Below, piece by piece: positions 22,640 to 34,629 of a stretch of 64,000 nt of DNA (its first letter is position 1; the number at the start of each line of letters is the position of its first letter). The stretch spans positions 14,928,836 to 14,992,835 of the forward strand of contig CM046353.1 of the NCBI GenBank assembly GCA_025403435.1. The letters run 5' to 3'. Origin of the DNA: Artocarpus heterophyllus (Eukaryota > Streptophyta > Magnoliopsida > Rosales > Moraceae). The position numbers were made by a program, and so were the translations under genes. The notes under the pieces are model-generated. The model was given only the letters and a program-made list of their open reading frames with translations. It was not told where the DNA came from and ran no database searches.

Positions 22640-25130
22640 AAAAGGGGTTGAAGTGAAGCATAGTTCAGGCAATCAATTTTGAAAAAGATGGAACTTTTTT
22701 GTTCTGTTCCAATGGACTAATTCCACTCCTTGCAAAGGAGACCTTAGACTTAGTATTTAGTCAAATCAACACGTCGGTGGTGGCTGCACTTCGGGGGCAG
22801 GAAATAATTCCCGTGGCCCCCAGTTGGAAATTCTTTGGTTTGACGCTAGTTGGAGAGCTTTCAGACGTTAGAAAATTAACTCTTTTTGGTACTATAACGT
22901 CTTCTTCCTCTCATTTTTCTTTAAAATATACCTTTATTTCAAAGTCCTTTACTTTCTATTTTGATTTTTTTAATTACTTTTTTTTTTTTTTTTTTACTTG
23001 CGTTCTTATTTTCTTCTTTCCTCTCTCACACAAACAAGTCGCACTCTCCCTCCTCTGTCTCCCCACATCATTGATCTCTCGTCACTTTTTTTTGCCCTTC
23101 CCCTCCGATACCAAAACCAAGAGGCTGATCGCCTCTCCTGAAGTCGTGGCTTGCTGACATGAGCCTCAAATTTAAGTGATGTCATTAGGTCGACAGGCTA
23201 CAATAGAAAGGGCTTAAGTGGAAAAATTAATCGCTAAAATAGTGTTTTGTTACAACAAGTCGTCACTCAAAATCTATTGCTAAACACACTTGTTGAGTAA
23301 AAACATGAATTGTGTATCAATTTTCAAGCCAAACAGGTTTAAATATTATGATTGACTATTTGTGCTTATATTTACCCAAATTCGTCCAAATTGATTAAAA
23401 AAACCTAAAATGCCAAAACCTTTAGAAAATAACCTAGAGACCCCTTGCTCCAAATTCAAACTCTTTTTTATCTTTCACAATACATTTCTCTCAACCCAAT
23501 ATTTTGACAATTCTTGTTTCAAGTCCCCTCCAAAAAAAGGCCATTTCCCAATTCAAATGGTCTCAAATTCACCTAATTATTTGTTAAACGTAAAAGTTTT
23601 AGATTATTTCAGTAAATTGTCAAAATCATTTAAAGATTTTACAATTCCTAATCTTCTCTATTTTAATTTTAAGGCTTTCTTCCATTTCTCTCCCTTAACC
23701 CTCCTTATCTTGCTCTTCTCGATGGAAAAGCTAGTGAAGCATAATAGTTATTGTCGTGACCTGTTCTAGCCTAATTGAAAAGAGAAACACTATCATACGA
23801 GTTGAACCTATAGTCTTTGCGAGGATGATAGTAAGAATGTTCAACAAGGCTCACCATCGTGAGACAGTGTAGATCACCATTTAAAAAGCATTAGGGGCCT
23901 TGCCTTTAAAGATAAAGGCCATCAATTGGCTTGGCATCGGCAGTATAGCGGCCTCAGAAGTAAGGGAGGCACTAGCCAAACAAAGAAAATGTTTTTCTCG
24001 GCTAGGGTTTCTAAATTAGGGGTAAATATGATAATGATACTAGGGACATTATTATTTTAGATAAATGTTAACAAAGTAAGTAATTGTGGCCAATTCATTA
24101 GGAATTCTCATATTGCTTTGTCTTTTTCTTAATATTATTTTGTGAAATTGAATGAGTAATTAGTATGGTAATATATATGGATTTTGTTAGATTTGTTAAA
24201 TTGATTTTGTGATTGTAGTAAATTGGACTATTTAGTTTTGGTTTATTGGAATTGATTTATGTGGTGGAATTTACGACTTGCAATGGCTAGGAAATATATG
24301 TTTGCTATTAGCTTCGCTAAAAAATATGAGAATGATGCTGAACATTTTTTTATCCAAAAAGGATGTGATACGATGCCCCCTTGTGTATGGCAGAAATCTT
24401 AGAAAACATTGGATTTGGGTTGATTGTTCGTATAAAGTGCAGATATGATACATTAGGTGGCACATTTGTTTCGATACCATGAGATTGATCATTATATAAA
24501 GTAAAGATATAGCTTCCCAATTATAAATATGTTCCTAGTTCACAACAGGAAAGGAACCGAGGGATAAATAAAGGTAATAATATGATTTGCATGATTTATG
24601 ATGGAATCACACTTTGTGCATTTGTCTAGAGTGATCTTTGACAATAATAGACGATGTTTTAGTTAGATTTTGAAACTTGAAGGCATTGGTTAGGTATATA
24701 AATTCTAATTTCAAAAAACTCATAATTTCCAAGAGATATTGTAGGAGGGTAATAATAGTGGATTTTAGTCGACTTGGCTACAAAAACAATTCGTTCATTT
24801 CAAATTAATAATTAATAATTTAAGGACTATTGTTTTAAATTTGATTTATTTACACATCTTAATTTTAATTTATTTAGAGGGATCTATTCATTGGACTAAA
24901 GTGCAATGACTACGTAATACGTATGACATTGGAGATTTTTGGGAAGGTATAAACTTGAATCCCTCCAGTATGTACCAGTTGAAACCAAGTTCCTTCTTGT
25001 TAAGAATCGTGTATTATATTTATTGCTTTTTTGTTCATTATTTATTAATTTACGGTGTTCTAGTTAACTTTGAATACATCTTTTTACTTTTAAATCTATG
25101 TATTTAGTGTTAATTTAGTGTATTAATATT
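22640..25130. other. Intergenic DNA with a CT-rich block, no recognised gene
   Basis: 22890-23110 is CT-rich. 23215-23290 has a few motifs of the cgctaaa / tcgtcact kind seen in the CACTA-like elements, but no element ends. An ORF of 119 residues at 23410-23769 has no domain I recognise. The rest is AT-rich. Confidence 0.4.
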
Positions 25131-25139
25131 AATTAATTT

Positions 25140-26217
25140 TAATGATATTTTTGTTAGGATAGATGCACAAAAGCATATAATTTTTCGTATTAGACATAAT
25201 TTATAAATAAATAAACTAAAATTTCTATTATATTTGTATGCATATATTTTGAATACTTTATAAAAATTGCTAAAATTGCATAATTATTTATGTCACGTTA
25301 TATATTGTATCTGAGATTTATATGCAAGAGGATAATATTTAAGTTATGATAATTAAAATAGTCAGTAATATATCATTAATTATTATAATATTGAAATAAA
25401 GTATGGAATCTTTAATTAAGGTTACTAGTGCAGGACATTTCCATTGAGAATAGATCTTATTCGGACAGTTAATGTAGCGAGTCATTAAATAAATGCACTG
25501 TAGATAATGTGTTTATGTAGGCCTGAGATGAAGTGATATGAATAGATAAATAATTTTTGATTATCATTAATGTGATGATCTTAATGTTGAGTTATCAACA
25601 GACTCCTATTTATTGAATTGCATCATTACTCGGTGTAGATTCGAGATTGCAAATATTATCCCCTTATATTTTGGAGGTATCATGAAGTAAGTAGTAGGCA
25701 ATGTTAATACGACAAGATAGAATCTATTCCTTATTTATTAAGAAGTAGATAAAATTTTTGTATTGATTTAGGACATGAATAATAAGCACTCAAACCCATA
25801 TGTTCATGATTTAATTATTCATTGGAGGATTATCAGCGCTTAAGGATAAAGATGTAATTAGAGAGGTTAATAGATTGTTATCTAGCTCTAGTTATGAATT
25901 TTCTATGAAGGATCAATTTATATGTAATGGCTATATCAAATGAATAACTCTATTTATGAGTAATTATACATATGTACTACAGTTCTAAATTTTAGTGGAG
26001 TAACATTAGAATTAGTAAAAAAATAGTATATTAATTAATAACTTATTTAATATATTAGTCTTATCGAAGCTTGAAATTATGGATCCATTTATCTTATCAC
26101 CATCCTTGCAAACACTATTTGAAGAAGTGGAATCATTGATTAAATAATTAATTTAGAATTATAAAATTATAAGTTAAATTCAATCAAAATAAATAGATTA
26201 TGAATTGATTTATAAAT
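25140..26217. repeat. LTR-like dispersed repeat, copy A (remnant)
   Basis: Shares a colinear series of phrases with 56395-57350: cttattcgg..ctaatg, gactcctattta, cattggaggattatca / cattagagaatcattgg, aaggataaagat..taa..agagaggt, then tatgtaatg and ggtgtaacactgaaatt-like text. Sequence is strongly diverged and non-coding. The style suggests a retrotransposon LTR, but no ends or internal coding region were found. Confidence 0.4.
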
Positions 26218-27361
26218 TGTCACGCCCCCAAATCGGGGTGGTGATGTAACGGCTTAATTAGAAATAATTAATCAAAATTAATCTTAAACATCATGTATTA
26301 ACTTTTATTTTTAAGAATATTATTGTAAAATATTTATATATAATTAACAGAATAACTTAAAATAAATTATCCAAACATGGCATAATTAATTAAAATTTCT
26401 CAAATAACCATACAGTCATAGAAAATTGAAATCCACAAAATATTGTCTGGGTCCCACCAGACTACATAGTAGTGTATATATAATCCAGACATAAAGGGAA
26501 ATACAACCAAATTGTAGACCAACAAAATAAATCAAAGTACATGAAAACAATCTCATTATTACACGCCTTGATAACGAAAATAGCTAAACAGCACAACTCA
26601 CGAGCATCGTGAGTAATCAACAGCAACCTACTTAGTTGCGTTCCGTAAACCTCCTAGGGGGATAAATAAAACAAGTAGAAACTGTGAGCAAAAGACTCAG
26701 TAAAACTTTTTAAAAGGACAGTAAAATGAAAATAAAAGATTTAAAACATAAACAGTACTTTATTTAATCCAAGGGCTCTTATCGTATACTTCATATGATT
26801 TATCTCTAATTATAAATTAATTCTTACTTTGTGCTAGGCCTGATATGAATACCACCATAGTGGCCTAGACTAGGTTTTAGGACTTGCCCCTTAGGTTGCC
26901 CTTTGCACGATTGGAACTCTGTGTGGCATTATGCATTTAAAAACATAATCAATCGGGATTTCACTTATCAGCATTTGAAAACTTTTCAAACGTATTATGT
27001 CACTCGGGTGTGCTTATTTTGATATATTGATATTTTATTTTTTTAAATCATTTTCTTTGGCAAACATATTTTCAAAACATTTGAAAATACTTCGAAGACA
27101 ACTCATTTCTTAAGTAAATATTAAATAATAATATTATATAATAATAATTAACTCTGGAAGACGCAATGTGGGTCCTACCCACACTGTGTCGCGCAATTGT
27201 GCTAGCTTGTTCTCTAAGTTTTTATTTTTGGAAATTTAAAAATTTCTAATTTTAAAACATGAGATTTTTTTGTCAAATTGAAAATTTGAATTTTGAAGAC
27301 AAAAACACAATTAGGTAACAAGGAGTATTCTTTCCCAACACTACTAGGGGTGGCACCACAC
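26218..27361 (-). repeat. Ty3-type LTR remnant, cut by the Athila/Tat-like insertion
   Basis: Begins tgtcacgcccccaaatcggg, the type of end seen on antisense chromovirus LTRs. About 450 bp in is an actgtgagcaaaagactcag segment like the R-U5 region of such LTRs. It ends at the insertion point of the next element, and no continuation was recognised on the far side. Confidence 0.4.
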
Positions 27362-27515
27362 TGATAACTCAATAAAAATAAAGTTATTCATGCACTTTAA
27401 TACACATATTTTTGCTATATTTTTTATGTTTTATCTAATTTTGCTTATTTTTATAATTTTATTTTTATTTTTATTTTTTGTTAATTTTATTTTATTGGAT
27501 TTTATTTTATTTTAA

Positions 27516-27569
<54 letters not shown>

Positions 27570-29117
27570 TTCTTCTTCTTCTTCTTCTTCTTCTTCTTCT
27601 TCTTCTTCTTCTTCTTCTTCTTCTTCTTCTTCTTCTTCTATTTATTTATTTTATCCTCAATTGTGTAGGTTTTTGGGCAATGGGACAAATATGAAAATTT
27701 GGAGACAAAATTGGGCAAGATAAATGAAACATTCAAATTTTCGATGGGCCCAAATCCCACCACTCGCGTGAAAATGGAGTAGAAGCCAGCTCGTAACGCT
27801 AGTCGTTGGATCGCACTTACAGCATACCAAATCAGTGCGTGGAGCCCATTGCCGACAGCAGCAATCGACCATCAGCAATAGCAGCATGTCGACCATCTAG
27901 CGCACACCATGCATCCACACCTGCAGGCGTACTATCCAACTCCACAGGTGCTTCGCGCCTCATGTTTGCACCGATGCATCCCTGATTTGGCCTAGCCAAG
28001 ATCTGCCATGTCGCCAACTAAGCCCAGTGTCCCACTCATCTTTTGCAACACGGCGTACTCCACCGCTGCTCTAGCTGGGTTGCAATCTTTTTGAGCGTGC
28101 TGGAAGCTACTTTGAAGGGGAATCATGCCCACTTTAAGGGAAGAGCTCCATGGTCTTTGGCGCTGACTCCAAAATCCAACGCGAAAAATTAGAAAAAAAG
28201 AATTAGTAAATATTTAGTTTAGTTTTATTTTAGTTTTAGGTTTTAGATTTTAGCTTTAGATTTTATTTTCTTTTTGAGATACCATTGAAGAGCCATTTGG
28301 AGCTTCATAGAGAAGAAACAAGAAGATTTAGAAAGATGGAATTTTGAAGTTTGTAACACCTCTACCTTGGTTATTTCTTTCCCATTTTCATTTTCTAAAT
28401 GTTTATATAATTTAAAAATGCTTGATTATTGGTATTGCTTAATTTTATTTTGATTATGGTTTGATTTTAGTTGTTCTACAGTTTTTAATTTAGCTTATTC
28501 ATGTTTCTTTGATTTTCCACTTACTTAAATTAATTGTGCTTGTCTAAATTATATTGAATAATTACTCTATGTGGTATTAGTGGTATTATTACTTCTAGTT
28601 GAATGATTGTCAATTAGTCGATTAGAAGCCATAAATTGCTACCAGGAGGGGGATTTGTGTGTGAAGCCAATCATAGAGTAACGTAAACTTAACGGGATAG
28701 GAATATACCCACTATGATTATGTAGTCATTAGTGAAATCGTAGAACATCATAAATTAGAATTAATATGGGATATTTCCAATTGACTACTAGCAGGGGGTT
28801 TTGGAGAGTTTAGGAGGTTTTAACATTTATTCAACTAGACAACACAATTAAGGCGGTTAATGGATGCTTAGTGACATGATTAGGTGAAATTAAGCCCTGG
28901 AGTGTTTTCTTTCATTTTATTTTATTTCATGGGTTTTATTTAGTTTCTATAAACTTTCTTAATTTAGTTCTTAATCGATTATTCAAATAATGTTAAAGTT
29001 AAGAAAATTTCGATTAATAACAAAAATTTAATACAAACTTCGTAGGAACAACATCCGTACTCTTGGTATACTTTATTACTTGTACAATTCTGTATACTTG
29101 TGGACTCTAATACAACA
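27362..29117 (+). repeat. 5' LTR of the Athila/Tat-like element
   Basis: 1756 bp. Pairs over its full length with 34630-36400. Contains a large (ATT)n(CTT)n expansion absent from the other LTR. Confidence 0.87.
27521..27639. repeat. (ATT)16-(CTT)24 compound microsatellite
   Basis: ATT units at 27521-27568 run directly into CTT units at 27569-27639. The equivalent part of the other LTR (about 34780-34830) has only short attgttgttg and actactact runs, so the expansion happened after insertion. It creates a spurious Tyr/Ser-rich ORF. Confidence 0.95.
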
Positions 29118-29123
29118 AGTTTT

Positions 29124-29140
29124 TCATGCCATTGCTGCGG
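29124..29140 (+). other. Decayed primer-binding site, tRNA-Asp type
   Basis: tcatgccattgctgcgg lies seven bases after the 5' LTR. It matches about 11 of 17 positions of the tRNA-Asp-type site used by Athila/Tat elements. Most differences are of the kind expected from loss of methylated CpG. Confidence 0.55.
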
Positions 29141-31600
29141 ATTGTTGTTTAGTTTTGGTTAATATCAATAATAATTTGCTCTAGGATTAATTTGAATCTT
29201 TTAATTTTGTTTTGTTCTTTTTTGTTTTTAATTTTGTTTTAATTGTTTATTTTTGTTGAGGTAGTTTGAGATGTTTGATCGACAAGTACTCTTAAGTTTT
29301 GCCCAACAAGATTTAGAACCATTGTTTAGTGTTGGTGGAGATACAAAAGATTGCTAATTGAATTTTCCCACTACTATTTCTCCAAGGAGTGTGAATTGCA
29401 AGTCTTACTCACTGGCTTATGCAACATAACAAGAAATTGGGTAGAATGTGGAGATGGAACCAAAGTTGGAAGGACAATTCCAATACTAGGGAGCCATAGT
29501 TTGACACCCAACCTCAAAAGATGGAAGCATCCCCTCAACTACAAGCTTTATTGCCCAAAATATGGAGAGGTTGAATGACATGTTATGGGAGAGGTTGAAT
29601 ATAATGGTAGAAAAATCATTTGAAACCATGCAATGGACGACAACAATAGTGGAGCACTTTAACGAATTATTAGAATCCACTTCTACCATAGATGCTTAAT
29701 TGACGGCATACAAAATTGCCATTTTGAAAAGTCGAAGTCAAGAATGGAGCATTAGGAGATTTTTGATGAAGATTCGCTAAGTGAGGATGGCACAAAAGGC
29801 TTGGTCATCAAAGAAGAATCACAAAAAGTCTTAGGACCTCAACCTATGTTGCCAACATCACTCATCAAAGTTCTCATTGATGAAGATTTAATGTGGTTAA
29901 CACCTTCTCCACCATCATTAGTATCATTCTTACACTCCCATCAAGCCATCACTTAAAACCAAGTCATGTTGGAGAAACATGTCACTTTTCACATCTTGCC
30001 AAGCTTGAGAGCATCCTAACACAAGACTCATATGTGGTGTTATATGACATTTACTAATGGGTGGAAGCCGCTCTTTGATGAGCACTTCTCCAACAGTCAA
30101 GCTAACAACTTATCAAGCGCTTCTTAGGAAGCAACCCAAATTCTCTAAAAAAAATGCTTTTATTTTGAATTTTGAGTTTTAGTTTTAATTTTTAGGAATT
30201 TTTTCCTTTCTTTTTCTATCTTTCTTTTGTAGGTGCAAGTGGCAGAGCCAATGGGAATTGGAGCCACAAGGTGCTAAATGAGCTTCAAGTATCAAAGCCA
30301 TGCCTAAGCACCAAAGAGCATCAATGAGGGAAGTTTTCTCTAAACTTTCCTCTTTTTCGTGCTTCTTACACATTGTAGATTTTGCACATATTGAGTTTAG
30401 GGGGAAGACTAAAATTTTGTTTTTATTGTTTTCTTTTGCTTTCTAAACAATTTGAAAAATTAAAAGTTTTGAATAATTGGAGGCTTTATGCTTTCTTTGG
30501 TGATTTCTTCTGGACCAATGATGGGAATATTGGTTGAACATTATGTATTGCTTGTGGAAAAGTGTGGATATTATCTAGTTTTGTCTTGAATCCTTGAGTA
30601 AGTTTTATTTTTGTTGTGATGATCCATGTTAGAGCACTATGTCTTGATCTTTGAGTTGTGTGTATTGTTAGAGAATATTTATATGATTATGTATTTTCAA
30701 GATTCCACAAGTCCTAGAATTTGCTTGATTTTCTCTTAAGGCAAAATCCTAGACTTCACTACACTAAGGAAATAACTTAGACTATTCTTGGACCTTTTGA
30801 GCCTTTTTGAGCTTACCTTGACATATTTTTGCTCCTAGTATACCACTTGGAGCCTTATCTATCCTTTATTTGTTAGTCACATTTTAGCTAGCCACTAAAT
30901 AATTTCCATTCATTACCCTATTTTAAAGCATATGATCTTTCTAGGGAAATATTTGAGCTATGCTAAAAATCGGGACAAAGAGTAAAGTTGAGAAAGTTTT
31001 ATCTTGTATTATGTATTTATGTTTAAAAAAGAAAAGACAAAAAAAGGTGTTACGCCTTAGTTCATAAAAAGAAAGAAAGAAATATGTTTTGGGTGTAGTA
31101 GCAAAAAAAAAATTAACAAAAATAAAAAAATAGAAAAGTAGAAATGAAAAAAAAAATAAAAGAATAAAGCAGATGACAAAAGAAAGTTTCAACCCAAATT
31201 TGGGGGTGTCATCTAGAGAATGAAATTGAGCTATACAAAGTTCTAGAAGATTTATCCTGCACCTCACCTAAGTCATTCAATACAAGTGTATTAGAGCCTT
31301 AAGGATCCTTAGTGTGATTTTGGTCTATATTAGTGGAGAAAGACAAGAAAAGTAAACCAATGGGACTCGTTTGCATTCTTTGAGATTCTTGTGAATTTCA
31401 TATTTACATAAACTTATCCAAATTGTATGCAATAAAAAGTGAAAAGGCTACACACACACATGAAAAATCCAATTAAAAATGGAGCATGCTCTAGGGTTGA
31501 TCACATTGCTTGATCAACATTTACATTTTTCTTCAAGCTAAGTTTTATAGTCAATTTTTGAGAAATTTGGGATGATCATCATTTTAGCACAATTTGCCTC
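29141..31600 (+). other. Internal region of the Athila/Tat-like element, no recognisable protein
   Basis: Holds short ORFs (for example 29351-29578) without known domains, a post-pol-like spacer near 30110-30140, and polypurine-like stretches gagtttagggggaagac (near 30392) and ccaaatttgggggtgtc (near 31193). No reverse transcriptase, RNase H or integrase block was found in any frame. Confidence 0.55.
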
Positions 31601-32340
31601 TACATTGCAACAACAAAGTCCTTTAGCGATGACATTTATTGTCACTGAACGTTATCCTTTAGCGATGACGTGCCATCACAAAGGCCTTCTTACAATTCTA
31701 GTAGAAAATTTCATTTTTTGAGGTGGTACCTACTTTTAGCAATGACATGTCATCGTTAAAAGTCCTAGAAATTTATGACATGTATGTTGATACAATAGGC
31801 GCCAAAAGAAGGCCTACAAAAAGTCTAATGTGAAACACTCAAAGGTTCCATCAAGAATGTGTCAGAGGGACATGGCCTTTAATGATGACATATCGTCACT
31901 AAAAGTCTCTCAGTCAACCATGATAGCTGAAGCTTTTAGCAGCGACATGTTGTCACTAAAAATGTCAAAATTCAATTTTCATTAAAATTTTTATTGGTCT
32001 AACAGGGCACTTTTTAGATTTTTTTAGGGACTTTCATGTCATCGTTAAAAGACATTGTTGTCGCCAACAATCTATGCTATTAAGGTTTAATTAAACAATG
32101 TCGATGATGAGTTTTAGCAATGATTTTTTGTGTCATCGCTAAAAAGTCTCGATTATATCAAACCAGGTGCCATCTTCCTCCCAATTCTCTGCTTTTTTTT
32201 TCTCTCTCTTCTCTCTCTCGATCTCTTTGTAGCTTTCTCTACCCCTCTCCGATTGTCCCCCACCGCCACCAAGACTCCCTCGCTGCCGCACAACCCCAAC
32301 CCTCCCCTCCCCTAATCTCAATTGTGTACTTGGGTCCCAA

Positions 32341-32365
32341 CCCCCACCCCCCCCCCCCCCCCCCC
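32341..32365. repeat. Poly-C tract
   Basis: About 25 C residues with one A. The complementary G run could form a G-quadruplex and is likely to mutate in length. Confidence 0.95.
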
Positions 32366-32699
32366 TCGCATTTTTCTCCATGCCCCCTCTCCCTTTTTTT
32401 CTCTTTTCGATAGTTCCATGTCGCCTTCGATGTCCCCAGCCGCTGTCGATTCTCCCCCAACCCCGCGCCCCAATCCCAGCCCTAGCCTCACTATAGCTCT
32501 TCTCCCTATATTCTCTCTCTTTTCTCCTTGCCCCCAATTTTTTTCTTTGTTTTTTGACCGCTGCCTTTGCTTTTGCCGTTGTCCTTGCCTCCGAGAACCA
32601 GTTGCTACATTCTCATTCTACACACTCTCTATTTTTGTGGTGTGTAGATATAAGTTTTTTTTAATTGTGTTTTGTTAAATGTTTTTGGTATGTTAATTT

Positions 32700-33040
32700 A
32701 ATTTTTATTGGTTATGTGAAATTGTTTAAAATGTTATATGAATATGTGTTATATGTGAAATTATGTATTAGAATATGCAAATTTGTGTAATATGTAAAAT
32801 TATGTAAATATGTGAAATTGTGTAATGGAATACGTGAATATATGAAATTGTGTAATTGAAATTATAAAATTATGAAGATGTTCAATTGAAACTGTGAATA
32901 TGTGATGATGTGAAATTGTGATACAGTTTAATTGTGAAATTGTGAATATGTAAAATTGTTGAATATATGGTTATTGTAATATGTGAATATGTGAAAATGT
33001 AAACATGTAGATATGTGAAATTGTTTAATTATGGTGAAAA
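32700..33040. repeat. Degenerate tandem tract of atgtgaaattgtg-like units
   Basis: Variants of 'atgtgaaattgtg' and 'aatatgtgaaattg' recur about every 13-25 bp in the core of the nested CACTA element. Confidence 0.6.
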
Positions 33041-34616
33041 TGTGGTTCTGATTGTTATAATCAGAAGTTAATAATTAATAAATAATAATTTTACATCAAA
33101 ATTTTATGGATTAACAAGAAACTAATTAAATATTGTAAATAATAATATTTAACATCTATAAAGTAATAACTAAATAATATTAGTAATAGTTAAGTGGTTG
33201 ATTATTAATGATTAATTTATTTAAACATTAATAACATAATAATTAGAAATTGATTATTAAGAATTAATAATTGCAATTAATAATGTTAATTTTAATTAAT
33301 AATAGATAACATTTATTAAGTAAAAATTAATTAGTTAAGTAGTAAATTAATTATAAATCTTTTCAACATAAAAAATTAATGATTAGAAATTAGTAATTAA
33401 TAGTAAATAATTAATATGAATTATTAAGTATAGAGCTAAAAATAATTATAGTTAAGTATTAATTAATTATTAAATTGTTAATAATGTTAAAAAATCTTAA
33501 CAAATTAAGTGGTGATTTTATATTGATTTGAAATTAATAATGTTAATTAAAATTATAAAACCATCAAAAGTTTATTAATAATGTTAATAATTACTAATTT
33601 ATTCAGATGCTAAAATAAAAATAAAAATTAGAAATTAATAATTAATAATAATTATTTAATTATGAAAATTGAATGAAATTTGAGTTGAAAATAGTAAAGA
33701 TATTAAAGAATATACAAAATGAAATAGCATTTTCCTAGTGATCTTCAAGAATTTGGTGGCTTGTGTACTATTAATTAATATCATAATACACAGTCAAAAA
33801 GAATCATACATGCATATGAGTTTGTTACATATCATATATTGCATTTCATTGTTAAGATAACCTTAGACCTGTTCAAGAATTGCTGAGTGACTCAACGAAT
33901 CTTGAATTGTCCCTTTGGACAGTTTAGAATTGTAATTTTGCATGTATGTTGCTAATTCCACTCACACTTTATGGTGGATTCTTCATTAATTGTCTTCCCT
34001 CGTTTTCCAAGTGTGCGACCTTCCATAGAATGTTTAGGAGAATTAAGGGGAGATGTTGTTGAAATTTTTACAAGAAATGAGTATTATGGAATGAGTAACA
34101 AATGCATAAGTTGCAATTCTAAATGGGATAGGGTCTTTAATTTACTACTTAACTAATTATTTATTTAATGGCAATAAATATATTTTTAATTTTTTTAAAA
34201 ATATTTTATTTATTTAATTGTAATAAAATATATTTTTATTAATTTTTTAAAAAAAGACTAGTGTCCTTGTTGAAATCTCACGAAGAAAAGTTTTAGCAAT
34301 GACAAGTTGTCAGAATTTAAAAAAAAAATCAAAAATTTAAAAACTTTTAGCGATAACAATTTTCAAATAGTCGTCGTTAAAAGTTGATGATGATGTCATC
34401 AAAATTCGATTAATGGCTCTTAGAATTAGCGATTGTGTCGTACTATTGTCACTAAATACTTTTTAGCAACGATTGTTTGTTGATAAAAAACTATTGGCAA
34501 CAACATAAGGACTTTTCGCGACGACAAAATGCAAAGTTTCTTATAATGCTAGTTTATTTTTATTTGTATTTTTGTTTCTTTACTTGTAATTTTTGCTTAA
34601 GGATAAACAACATATT

Positions 34617-34629
34617 CAGTTTAGGGGTG
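34617..34629 (+). other. Polypurine tract of the Athila/Tat-like element
   Basis: agtttaggggtg directly precedes the 3' LTR start tgataac. It follows a gcttaaggataaacaa phrase typical of this region in Athila/Tat elements. Confidence 0.65.

Larger units (their letters stand above)
31603..34548. mobile_element. Non-autonomous CACTA-like transposon nested in the Athila/Tat-like element
   Basis: The left end starts cattgcaacaac; the right end finishes in the complement of cattataagaaac, an imperfect terminal inverted repeat beginning CAT rather than CAC. Both sides are flanked by cta (31600-31602 and 34549-34551), the 3-bp duplication size of CACTA elements. Subterminal DNA (31615-32150 and 34280-34545) is packed with tttagcgatgac motifs in both orientations. 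The core is a CT/C-rich block (32160-32640), a degenerate atgtgaaattgtg tandem tract (32700-33040) and a TTAAT-rich tract (33060-33700). No transposase. Confidence 0.75.

Noticed and set aside
22699..23157. 152-residue plus-strand ORF upstream of the dioxygenase
   Set aside because: Phe/Ser-rich translation of a CT-rich tract with no domain and no sign of splicing or conservation.
23410..23769. 119-residue plus-strand ORF
   Set aside because: No recognisable domain; base composition like the surrounding non-coding DNA. Could be reconsidered if homologues are found.
27478..27723. ORF with Tyr and Ser homopolymers
   Set aside because: Direct translation of the (ATT)n(CTT)n microsatellite in the LTR.
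32120..32678. Overlapping Pro/Ser-rich ORFs on both strands
   Set aside because: They result from the CT-rich and poly-C composition of the CACTA core; no domain, and ORFs are open in several frames at once.
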